Both the position numbers and the translations under genes were made by a program. Under the pieces are notes generated by a model. The model worked only from the letters and a program-made list of their open reading frames with translations. It had not been told where the DNA came from and did no database searches. DNA of 7,384 nucleotides from Pedobacter sp. UBA2067. GTDB taxonomy: Bacteria; Bacteroidota; Bacteroidia; Sphingobacteriales; Sphingobacteriaceae. Shown in pieces: positions 1 to 6,900 of the stretch (position 1 is its first letter; each line of letters opens with the position of its first letter). The stretch covers positions 1,042 through 8,425 of the forward strand of contig DDAD01000123.1 in the NCBI GenBank assembly GCA_002333205.1, read 5' to 3'.

Positions 1-1
1 C

Positions 2-700
2 AGACTCGTTCGTCAGGCTGTAAAATCCGGCAGGATCAGCATGGACAGAATTGACGAGAGTGTAAAAAAGATCCTCACAGCAAAGTATTATGCAGGCTTG
101 AATGTTGAACCATCACTGAACCTTGAAAATGTGGGTGCAGAAGTGAACCGCCCGGAAAGTCATGCCTTGGTACAGGAACTTGCAAATGCTTCGATGACCA
201 TGTTAAGAGGTAAGCAGTTCATCAAAACTTTCGATAAACAGAAACGTACGGCAGTGATCAGTATTGGTACGCCGAATGTTACAACTTTCCAAAGAAGTTT
301 GGCTACCACGTATTCAAATGCAGTGATGTTCACCTTGGACAAAAATGCAAATGCGAATGCAATTGCCAAGGTAGTGCGTGAACTTGGGATGTTTGATCAG
401 ATCATTGTAGGTATTCATGATACCCGTATCCGTCCAGGCAATGGTATGCCCTTAAGTGCAGACTTAAAAATGTTCATGAAAGATTTAACGAAAAGGAACA
501 CCGCTTTTGCAGTATTTGCTAACCCATACAATTTAGCCAGCTGGTCTGGACTGGAGAACAGCAAAGGACTGCTTATCGCCTACCAGAAAGAAGATTTCAT
601 GCAGAAAGCAGCGGCTTCGGTATTTAGTCATGCTTTTGAAACAACAGGAAAGCTACCAGTTTCTGTAAACACCTTCTTCAAATACGGGGATGGGGAATAG
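2..700 (+). CDS. Glycoside hydrolase family 3 protein, C-terminal part (5' end outside window)
   Basis: This is the last 232 codons of a gene whose frame is open from base 2, so the true start lies upstream; the ATG at 41 is internal. The first residues (RISMDRIDESVKKILTAKY) match the end of the GH3 catalytic barrel, where family members carry an R/I-rich helix followed by VxRIL or VKKIL. After a linker with the family-typical ANASMTMLR segment comes an alpha/beta sandwich resembling the GH3 C-terminal domain (about the last 160 residues), ending in a TGKLPVS motif. GH3 enzymes of this kind hydrolyse beta-linked glucosides or N-acetylglucosaminides, often in the periplasm or on the cell surface. 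The catalytic Asp would lie upstream, so substrate class cannot be judged. The gene stops (TAG) about 11 residues after TGKLPVS. Many Bacteroidota relatives continue there into a serine-hydrolase (beta-lactamase-like) domain, which is absent here. A terminator follows directly. Confidence 0.82.
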   Translation, partial: RLVRQAVKSGRISMDRIDESVKKILTAKYYAGLNVEPSLNLENVGAEVNRPESHALVQELANASMTMLRGKQFIKTFDKQKRTAVISIGTPNVTTFQRSLATTYSNAVMFTLDKNANANAIAKVVRELGMFDQIIVGIHDTRIRPGNGMPLSADLKMFMKDLTKRNTAFAVFANPYNLASWSGLENSKGLLIAYQKEDFMQKAAASVFSHAFETTGKLPVSVNTFFKYGDGE

Positions 701-722
701 CATGCTTTGTTAATCCTACTAT

Positions 723-760
723 AAAAAAAGAGGCCTGCAGTTATCGCGCAGGCCTCTTTT
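723..760. terminator. Bidirectional intrinsic terminator
   Basis: A perfect 13-bp inverted repeat (arms 726-738 and 748-760, core AGAGGCCTGC/GCAGGCCTCT) encloses a 9-nt loop. It is preceded by an A run (723-729) and ends in TTTT, so it reads as a GC-rich hairpin with a U tract on both strands. It lies between the convergent GH3 gene (stop at 700) and the thioredoxin-fold gene (stop at 781), exactly where a shared terminator is expected. Confidence 0.93.
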
Positions 761-780
761 GTATGATCTGAAATTGTTCC

Positions 781-1329
781 TTAGGATTTAGCAGGTGCTT
801 TAACAGCTGCAGTGGTCCAGTTCTTTAAAAATCCCTGAATTTTTTTGACGCTGTGACCAGGACCTTCAGCCTTGGTCTCTTCTGCGTCTCTTTCCAGGTA
901 ACCGGAATCCTGAATATGCAGTACTTCACCTTTACTGTTCAATACCACGAATACTGGATATCCAAAACGGCCAGGGTTTCCTAGCTTGGTTAACACCTCG
1001 GTATTTTTAACTTCAGGACTATAATTTACCAGAACCCATTCGAAGTTATCGTTAAGGTATTTATTTAGTTCAGGGGTTTTATTTACAAGGTCGTGGAATC
1101 GGATGCACCAAATGCACCAGTTGCCACCTACTTGCACCAATACATTTTTGTCTGATTTTGCAGCTTTTGCAACGGCAGCATCGATGTCTGCTTGTGCATT
1201 TGCCTGCGGATTATAGATGGTTACGGCTTCTTTTTTTGGAGCTTCCTTAGCAGGTGCAGGTGCATTCTGCGCAAATGCGCTGATGGAGAATACGGATGCA
1301 AGGGCCAGGGAAAAGATTAGTTTTTTCAT
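781..1329 (-). CDS. Secreted thioredoxin-fold protein with CIWC motif
   Basis: The product has 182 residues. Residues 1-20 form a Sec signal peptide (KK, then a hydrophobic core, then SAFA) with likely cleavage before Gln21, so it should act in the periplasm. An Ala/Pro/Lys-rich linker (about 22-36) precedes a thioredoxin-like domain. The redox motif is W-C72-I-W-C75 within GGNWCIWC, and the expected cis-proline is P125 in FGYPVFVVLN. This resembles the DUF255/thioredoxin_7 group of Bacteroidota, thought to act as thiol-disulfide reductases or isomerases; the actual partner is unknown. I chose the ATG at 1329 because it opens directly into the signal peptide; an in-frame TTG at 1338 would add only three residues. 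No strong Shine-Dalgarno is present, as is usual in this phylum. Its leader contains a hairpin (1352-1375) and a possible promoter element (1402-1409). It converges on the GH3 gene across a terminator. Confidence 0.88.
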   Translation of the reverse strand: MKKLIFSLALASVFSISAFAQNAPAPAKEAPKKEAVTIYNPQANAQADIDAAVAKAAKSDKNVLVQVGGNWCIWCIRFHDLVNKTPELNKYLNDNFEWVLVNYSPEVKNTEVLTKLGNPGRFGYPVFVVLNSKGEVLHIQDSGYLERDAEETKAEGPGHSVKKIQGFLKNWTTAAVKAPAKS

Positions 1330-1351
1330 GTACTTCAATTTGATTTTATTG

Positions 1352-1375
1352 ATGAAGCAAGGTGAATTGCTTCAT
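1352..1375 (-). promoter_or_regulatory. Stem-loop in the leader of the thioredoxin-fold gene
   Basis: Perfect 9-bp arms ATGAAGCAA (1352-1360) and TTGCTTCAT (1367-1375) flank a 6-nt loop. In the minus-strand mRNA the hairpin ends 22 nt before the ATG at 1329. Its first arm also opens a 9-codon reading frame (1375 down to 1346, TAA stop). On the plus strand the hairpin is followed by a T-rich stretch (GGTTTTTTG), which looks terminator-like, but no plus-strand gene precedes it. The repeat is directly visible; a regulatory role is inference. Confidence 0.45.
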
Positions 1376-1401
1376 GGTTTTTTGTTGGTTTAGTTAATAA
1401 T

Positions 1402-1409
1402 CAAAGGTA
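1402..1409 (-). promoter_or_regulatory. Candidate Bacteroidota -7 promoter element for the thioredoxin-fold gene
   Basis: The minus strand reads TACCTTTG, an exact match to the Bacteroidota -7 consensus TAnnTTTG, 72 nt upstream of the ATG at 1329. Transcription from it would include the leader hairpin. No convincing TTG lies at the usual -33 distance, so this is only a candidate. Confidence 0.4.
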
Positions 1410-1490
1410 AATACAATAATAAAGCCGAGTGTTTCTATAGAGTAAATTTATTTTGTGGTTTATTGACGCGGTAGGTTGAGGCTTAAGGTC

Positions 1491-2066
1491 TTAAACGAAC
1501 TTCGTTTGATCAGGGTTAATCTGCCTGATGACCCGGCAGGGATTACCCGCAGCAAAAACATTGTCTGGCACATCTTTAGTCACCACACTACCTGCACCAA
1601 TCGTGGTGTTGTTGCCAATTGTTACACCAGGGCAGATGATGGCACCTCCGCCAATCCAGACATTGTCGCCGATGGTAATAGGTGAAGCCAGTTCAGGGCC
1701 TTTGATCCGCTCTTCAGCTGCTATTGGATGATAAGCGGTATAGATCTGTACATAGGGTCCGCACATGACGTTTTTGCCTATCGTTACCTGAGCACAGTCC
1801 AGGATTACGCAGTTGAAGTTCATGAAGAAGTTTTCACCAGCAGTGATATGCGTGCCGTAGTCGCAGAAGAATGGTGGCTGAATGTCTATGGTACTGCAGG
1901 AGCCTAAGAGTTGCTTCAACGTGTGGTTGCGTGCCTCCAAGGGTCGCCCCATTTGCTGGTTGTATTGTGCCAGCAGGCTTCTTGCGCGATCGCGCATTTC
2001 CACCAGCGTTGCATCACTGGCATCATATAGCTCACCATTGAGCATCTTTTGGAGTTCTGTTTTCAT
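1491..2066 (-). CDS. Sugar O-acetyltransferase, maltose/galactoside acetyltransferase (LacA/Maa/NodL) type
   Basis: The product has 191 residues, the usual length for this family of cytoplasmic acetyl-CoA-dependent sugar acetyltransferases. The N-terminal helical cap begins MKTELQKMLNGELYDASD, matching the family's MLAGELYxAxDxxL pattern. It is followed by the hexapeptide-repeat left-handed beta-helix (about residues 70-185), with turns such as VTIGKNV, ITIGDNVWIGGGAIICPG and TTIGAGSVV. His113 in YTAYHP sits at the position of the catalytic His of E. coli Maa (H113) and LacA (H115). The C-terminus (AAGNPCRVIRQI) is also characteristic. Members acetylate a 6-hydroxyl of glucose, maltose or galactosides; the substrate here cannot be inferred. 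The ATG at 2066 fits the family N-terminus. The upstream gene on the same strand ends 48 nt away, so the two may share a transcript, but an inverted repeat occupies the gap. No clear terminator follows it. Confidence 0.93.
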   Translation of the reverse strand: MKTELQKMLNGELYDASDATLVEMRDRARSLLAQYNQQMGRPLEARNHTLKQLLGSCSTIDIQPPFFCDYGTHITAGENFFMNFNCVILDCAQVTIGKNVMCGPYVQIYTAYHPIAAEERIKGPELASPITIGDNVWIGGGAIICPGVTIGNNTTIGAGSVVTKDVPDNVFAAGNPCRVIRQINPDQTKFV

Positions 2067-2084
2067 GAGCTTCGTTTAGGTTAA

Positions 2085-2112
2085 TGAACAATGAAGTTAT
2101 AGTCATTGTTCA
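2085..2112. repeat. Perfect 10-bp inverted repeat between two minus-strand genes
   Basis: Arms TGAACAATGA (2085-2094) and TCATTGTTCA (2103-2112) are perfectly complementary around an 8-nt loop. On the minus strand it begins 2 nt after the stop of the secreted unknown gene and ends 18 nt before the acetyltransferase ATG. It lacks a U tract on either side and is AT-rich, so it is a poor intrinsic terminator. It could be an operator, an mRNA-end structure or a weak attenuator. The symmetry is certain; the role is not known. Confidence 0.55.
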
Positions 2113-2114
2113 AG

Positions 2115-2666
2115 TTACAGCTTTTTCACCATGACGTTAAAGTCTACTCCTGCCACTGGCATTTTCTTCCACTCCGTGCCTTGGTACCGGTAAGTACCTC
2201 CGTTGAATAAGCCAATTGAAAATATCGGGTTATTTCCTGGTTTTGTTTCCAGGAACTCGATGGCTACCAGGATATCGCCTTTGGCTTGAATGTCATATTT
2301 AGCAAGATCTATGTTCATGCGGCTCTTCCCAGCAGGGATTTTAGCTAGAATTGGGTCTTTAGCCAGGTTCTCCGTTGGTTGTTCCTTTTTGAACTCATAC
2401 ACGTTAACCTTGATGTCTATGGGCGCTTGTTTGTTGTTCTCGACGCCAAAGTCCAGGCTTAATAACTGAACATTTTTGCGACCAGCATTCATTTTAATGC
2501 CTATTTGGTGACCCTTATTCACGGCGAAACTGGTGTTGCTGGTTCCGGTGCGTGGTTTATTGCCGATCCTTTTGGATTTGTCTTGTGCGAGTGTTGTAAG
2601 GCTGATCATTGAAATTGCAAGAATCAGGAGAAGTGGGAGTTTTGAAGTAAACGTTTTCATCATCAT
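2115..2666 (-). CDS. Secreted protein of unknown function
   Basis: The product has 183 residues. The N-terminus has a Sec signal peptide (Lys4, hydrophobic stretch about 9-27, likely cleavage near TLA/Q28). The mature part appears beta-rich. It contains a segment like VNVYEFKKEQPTENLAKDPI followed by SRMNIDLAKYDIQAKGDILV, about residues 87-136. I recall similar patterns (an F/Y-x-hydrophobic strand, then P-x-x-x-L, then V/I-DL-x-KYNI, then V-x-x-E-F/W) in many uncharacterised exported Bacteroidota proteins, but I cannot name a family with confidence. A surface or periplasmic role is likely; no catalytic motif is visible and no lipobox Cys is present. The start is ambiguous among three consecutive ATG codons (2666, 2663, 2660); the first is listed. 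It is divergent from the toxin-antitoxin module and may be co-transcribed with the downstream acetyltransferase. Confidence 0.8.
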   Translation of the reverse strand: MMMKTFTSKLPLLLILAISMISLTTLAQDKSKRIGNKPRTGTSNTSFAVNKGHQIGIKMNAGRKNVQLLSLDFGVENNKQAPIDIKVNVYEFKKEQPTENLAKDPILAKIPAGKSRMNIDLAKYDIQAKGDILVAIEFLETKPGNNPIFSIGLFNGGTYRYQGTEWKKMPVAGVDFNVMVKKL

Positions 2667-2727
2667 GTTTTTAAGTATGACGAAGCAAGTGAAAGATTAG
2701 TTGCAGGAATAGGTGAAAATTTGTGGT

Positions 2728-2735
2728 TATGTTTG
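2728..2735 (+). promoter_or_regulatory. Candidate Bacteroidota -7 promoter element for the toxin-antitoxin operon
   Basis: TATGTTTG matches TAnnTTTG exactly on the plus strand, 93 nt upstream of the antitoxin ATG. The nearest upstream TTG (2701-2703) is 24 nt away, slightly longer than the usual spacing of about 19-20. An alternative lies closer to the gene: TTTC (2795-2798), a 19-nt gap, then TATATTTA (2818-2825). This has one mismatch in each element but better spacing. Confidence 0.35.
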
Positions 2736-2809
2736 TTTTTGAAAGTACGGAAGTGACTGTTGAGCAGTTCTTTTTTAAAACATTTAGAAAAAACTTTCGT
2801 TAATAATAG

Positions 2810-2825
2810 TAAATATTTATATTTA
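2810..2825. promoter_or_regulatory. AT-rich palindrome directly before the antitoxin start; candidate operator
   Basis: TAAATAT (2810-2816) and ATATTTA (2819-2825) form a perfect 7-bp inverted repeat with a 2-bp spacer, ending 3 nt before the antitoxin ATG and overlapping a possible -7 element. Type II antitoxins with an Xre-like HTH commonly bind palindromes at their own promoter. The surrounding DNA is very AT-rich, so chance symmetry is possible. Confidence 0.35.
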
Positions 2826-2828
2826 AAT

Positions 2829-3398
2829 ATGGCTGCAAAAAAGAGACTATCCACCTTAGAAAAAACAACTCACAAGAAAGAAGATGTGAAGGTAGGTTCT
2901 CCTAAAAGGATTACTAAGCAGGGAGGCACATCAAAGAGTCATTCTAATCATTTATCTGAAGTTGAAGTCCCATATCGAAGTACAAGCCGGGCAGTTAGTT
3001 TATTGAATTCATATAGGGAAACATTTAAATCACCAGTGATAAAACTGACTACAATCAAAAAAGGACTTGAGGCGCATGCAATTAGCGACTTAATTGAAAT
3101 TACAGGAGCTACTCAAGCCACCGTCGCAAGTATTCTAGATCTTACAGAGCCGACATTAAGGAAGCATACAAAGGCCGGAACAGAACTCAACACAGGTCTT
3201 AGCGAGCATATTCTTCAGCTCTTTCAGCTTTTTGACAAGGGAATGGATACATTTGGCTCACTTGAGGAGTTTAAGAGTTGGATGTCTCACGAAAGTATTG
3301 CGCTTACTGCTAGCCCAGTTGATTTACTAGATACAATTACAGGTATCAACATGGTCATGGATGAGTTAATCAGAATCGATTACGGCATTACGGTTTAA
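2829..3398 (+). CDS. Type II antitoxin, Xre/MbcA/ParS-type (DUF2384)
   Basis: The product has 189 residues. Residues 1-55 are basic and low in hydrophobic residues (many Lys, Ser and Thr), probably disordered. Residues 73-137 form a helical Xre-like domain, with a likely HTH around ATQATVASILDLTEPTLRKH (94-113). Residues 138-189 match the C-terminal toxin-binding domain: FGSLEEFKSWM, then SPVDLLDTITGINMVMDEL, then RIDYG. This combination identifies the antitoxin of RES-Xre modules, which neutralises the NAD+-degrading toxin by binding its active-site entrance and usually represses its own operon. The ATG at 2829 is preferred: upstream codons back to a TTG at 2760 encode an untypical Phe/Tyr/Asn-rich stretch. 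The toxin gene starts 3 nt after its stop. The DNA is visibly AT-richer than addA: 26 of 60 G/C in the line at 3061, against 33 of 60 at 4261. Confidence 0.9.
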   Translation: MAAKKRLSTLEKTTHKKEDVKVGSPKRITKQGGTSKSHSNHLSEVEVPYRSTSRAVSLLNSYRETFKSPVIKLTTIKKGLEAHAISDLIEITGATQATVASILDLTEPTLRKHTKAGTELNTGLSEHILQLFQLFDKGMDTFGSLEEFKSWMSHESIALTASPVDLLDTITGINMVMDELIRIDYGITV

Positions 3399-3401
3399 GG
3401 G

Positions 3402-3869
3402 ATGTTGGTTTACAGAATCACTCAAACTAAATATGCAGATTCTTTAAATTCTCCAGGTATAGCTGCACGTTGGAATTCAGCTGGTATCAGGGTTTTATAT
3501 ACAGGTGGAAGCCTTGCCCTGTCTTGCCTTGAGACTCTTGTTCATAAAAATGGTGCCTCAATTTCTGCAGGTGACTTTTCCGTAAGCATTATCAACATAG
3601 AAGATTCGGTGAATATCAATGAGATCACCATTGAAGAACTTCAGCAATTAAATCCACAGTGGACGCAAGCTATAAACTATTCCATAACACAGGAACTTGG
3701 AGATAAATGGGTTCGTGAGGGCAAATCTGCTATTTTGAAGGTTCCCTCTGCAATCATTGACCTTGAGTATAACTTCCTATTAAACCCAGAGCACGTAGCT
3801 TTTTCTAAAATTAAAATTGTGAAGATCTCTAAATTCATGTTCGATCCAAGATTAAAGGCAAATCTCTGA
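3402..3869 (+). CDS. RES-domain toxin (NAD+-degrading), partner of the upstream antitoxin
   Basis: The product has 155 residues, the normal size for a single RES domain. It opens MLVYRITQTKYAD and continues with the conserved block AARWNSAGIRVLYTGGSLAL followed by SCLETLVH. Later come LKVPSAIIDLEYNFLLNPEH and a C-terminal FDPRL. The name-giving residues appear intact: Arg23, Glu44 and Ser116, with Tyr33 ten residues after the Arg as in characterised members. RES toxins resemble ADP-ribosyltransferases and deplete cytosolic NAD+ by glycohydrolysis or phosphorolysis, causing growth arrest when freed. All key residues being present suggests an active toxin. The ATG follows the antitoxin TAA by 3 nt (TAAGGGATG), indicating translational coupling in one operon. 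No terminator is visible in the 49 nt before addA, so read-through is possible. G/C content is low (22 of 60 in the line at 3541). Confidence 0.92.
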   Translation: MLVYRITQTKYADSLNSPGIAARWNSAGIRVLYTGGSLALSCLETLVHKNGASISAGDFSVSIINIEDSVNINEITIEELQQLNPQWTQAINYSITQELGDKWVREGKSAILKVPSAIIDLEYNFLLNPEHVAFSKIKIVKISKFMFDPRLKANL

Positions 3870-3918
3870 AAAGGCGGTATAAAAACTTATATTCCATAAT
3901 TTAGGTTTTTCTTTGCAT

Positions 3919-6900
3919 ATGCTTCAACCCATAAAAATACTTCAGGCTTCGGCCGGGTCTGGCAAGACCTTTAGCCTGACGGTACATTACCTCACCTTAC
4001 TCTTCAGCGCTGAAACGAAATACCGGGAGATACTCGCTGTAACTTTTACCAACAAAGCCACGGAGGAGATGAAAACCCGGATTTTGGAGGTGCTACAAGG
4101 TCTGGCTACTGGCGATAGTTCCGGTAAAATTCAGGCCTACCGGGAACTGGTACTGAAAGCACATCCAAATTTGAATCCGCACAGCCTTCGTGAAAGCGCA
4201 GACATCATATACCGCAAGATTCTGCACGATTACAGCCGGTTCTCGGTAAGCACCATAGACGGCTTCGTACAGAAGGTGATCCGCGGCTTCGCATTTGAAC
4301 TCGGACTGGATTCTGGCTACGCGCTGGAGATGAACTACGATAAAGTAAAAAATGAACTTGCCGACAGACTGGACAAGGCACTAGATACGCAGCCACAATT
4401 ACTGCAGTGGATCATCGATCTGGCGCTGGAACGCATAAATAATAATACGAGTTGGAACTATCGGCGGGAGTTGCTGGATCTTAGTAGCGAGATCTTCAAG
4501 GAGCGTTACCAGCCCTTTGAACAGGCTATTGATGCACTCTCTGAAGTTGTTGATCTTGATGAGCTATTTAAAGATTATCAGACCCTCACCCGCGAAAACA
4601 TCCGGCAGTTTGAAGATTCGGTGCTGCAGCTCGCCAAGGATGGATGGGAGCTTTTCAATGTGCTGGATGTGGATCCAAACATGCTGAAAGGCAAATCACG
4701 TTCGCCATTGTTTAACCTGAAACGCGTCGCAGAAGGGGATTTCAGCAAGGTAAGTAACCTTGGAAAGCTGATCGACGACCCGGAACAATGGTTTCAGAAA
4801 GGCCTTAGTCATGAGTTGTATGATCAGCTAAATCCCTTGCTGAAGCAACTGCAAGAAGAATATGCAGCCGGATTAGCAGACTATGTGCTTTCACAGAGTT
4901 TCAACAAGAATCTGTATTACCTGCGACTCATGCAGGAGATGGCGGCACTGCTGAAAAGCTATCGTGATGAAAGTAAAAACCTGCTGATTAGCGACGCACA
5001 AAACCTGCTCAAAGGCATAACCGATGATGCAGGCGATAACCCTTCCTTCATCTGGGAGAAGATGGGTGGCCGGTATAAGAACTTCCTGTTCGATGAATTC
5101 CAGGACACTTCATCCAACCAGTGGGGTAGTTTTAAATCGCTGTTGAGTAACGCCGTTGCTTCTCCGAGCAATACCTTGATTGACCACCTGATTGTTGGGG
5201 ATACCAAACAGTCCATTTACCGCTGGCGCAATGGCGACTGGAACATCCTGCATCAACAGGCAAAACTGGAGCTAGGTGCACACAATGTGATGGACGACAG
5301 CTTGGAAGAGAACTACCGTAGTACGGAGAACATCATAAATTTTAACAATAGGCTGTTCAAAGACCTGCCGGAGGTGCTGCAACGGCAGCTAAACAATACC
5401 ATAGACTGTCAGGAAGCGAATGCGGATCTGCCAGACTGGTGGCAACAGCAGGGTTTCGACCGTATTGTTACGGATGTATATTCCGGCTCGGCACAGAAGC
5501 TTACGCCACGAACTTTAAAAGGTGGAACAATCAAGTTCCAGGTGATCAAAAATGATGCGCTGGGTAATCCGGTGACAAAGAATAACTATACACAGGAAGC
5601 CATCAGCCAGATGCTGACTGAAGTAAAGATGCTGCTGGAAGAAAGACAGTACAAGCTACGCGATATTTGCGTGCTGGTAAGGAAGAATGCTGAGGCAGTA
5701 GCTGCGGTAAAGGCGCTGCTGGAAAATGGTATCCCCGTAATTTCCGGGGAAGCACTGCTGCTGGCGAACAACAGCTCCATAAAGCTACTCCTGAACACGC
5801 TGAATGTACTGGCAGGACTTCCATCAAACACAGGTCTGTACAAGGCGAACTGCATCAGTCTTTATGCCCGCCTGCAAGGACGACAAGTGGAAACTTCACA
5901 CTATTTTGCACTAAAGTTTAAGACGCTGGATCAGCTTACCGCAGTTTTGCCAGCTGATTTATGCCTGAACTGGCAAAGCTGGATACAGCAACCCTTGCCA
6001 GAGCTCATTGAGCGCATTATGCGGGCTTATGGGCTTGATCAACTTGAAGGGCATTTGCCTTATTTATTTGCATTTAGAGATCTCTGCGGAAACTTCACCC
6101 GGCAGGGGGAACGCGGCATAACGGCCTTTTTAAGGTACTGGAATGAGGAGGGTGCAAGGAAGACTTTGCCTTCTTCAGAAAACGCCGATGCGGTACAAGT
6201 GGTAACGATCCATAAGGCAAAGGGGCTGGCGTTTAAAGCTGTATTGCTGCCATTCTGCAATTGGGACATCAATGGAAAAACGAACAGTATCTTCTGGGTG
6301 CCCGCCGAAGGTACACCTTACCACCATCTGCAAAGCATCCCACTTAAGTACAGCAAGGAGCTGGGTAATTCCAGCGTAGCGAAACCTTACTTTGAGGAGT
6401 TGCTGTTTAATAACATGGATGCGCTGAATATGCTTTATGTGGCCACAACCCGCAGCAAAGAATATTTGTACATCAGCACCATGGGTAAAAAGACCGACTC
6501 CATTACCAATATTGGTGACCTGCTGATCAAGGTGCTGGAGTTTGACCTCTCACCGGAGGGTAGTTATGTGCTGGATGAAGTGGTTGATTCCAAGGATGAA
6601 GCGGAGATGCTTAAACCGGCAATCCATTTGAAGGTTTATCCAACATCCGACAGGCTAAGCCAGGTCTTCGACGCAGATCTAAAACGCCGGGATTTCGATA
6701 TACTGACGGGCAATACCGCTGGCCGCATCGGCAGTATTCTGCACGATGTGCTGGCGAATGCAAATACCCTGGCGGAATTGAATGCGGTGCTCGGCGGTAT
6801 GCTTGCTGCAGGCAACTTCAAGGCAGAAGAGCTGCCGCAATTGAAAGTACAGGCAAAAGCGGTTTTGAGAAATCAGGAATTGCAGGCATTGCTGGCGAAC

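Noticed and set aside
1493..1507. Short inverted repeat AAACGAA/TTCGTTT at the acetyltransferase stop codon, considered as a terminator
   Set aside because: The loop would be only 1-3 nt, the stem is AT-rich and there is no following U tract on the minus strand.
1983..1996. 14-bp perfect palindrome TGCGCGATCGCGCA
   Set aside because: It lies inside the acetyltransferase coding region and is explained by the codons for an RDRA segment; no second copy was seen in the window.
2760..2828. N-terminal extension of the antitoxin from a TTG at 2760
   Set aside because: The extra 23 residues do not resemble the rest of the protein and cover probable promoter DNA; the ATG at 2829 gives a sensible start.
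2663..2854. A 63-codon minus-strand frame starting with GTG and overlapping the ATG of the secreted unknown gene
   Set aside because: It runs antisense through the start of the antitoxin gene and the AT-rich intergenic DNA, begins with GTG, and has a Phe/Lys/Asn-rich composition expected of translated AT-rich DNA.
3870..3918. Possible terminator between the RES toxin gene and addA
   Set aside because: No hairpin with a T tract is present in this 49-nt AT-rich gap; only a weak -7-like sequence was seen.
4205..4396. Minus-strand frames inside addA (this one and several others up to 7222)
   Set aside because: They are antisense shadows of a strongly supported coding sequence, with no recognisable domains and no start signals.
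5732..5750. Inverted repeat TCCCCG/CGGGGA inside addA
   Set aside because: Only 6-bp arms within a well-conserved coding region; chance is sufficient.
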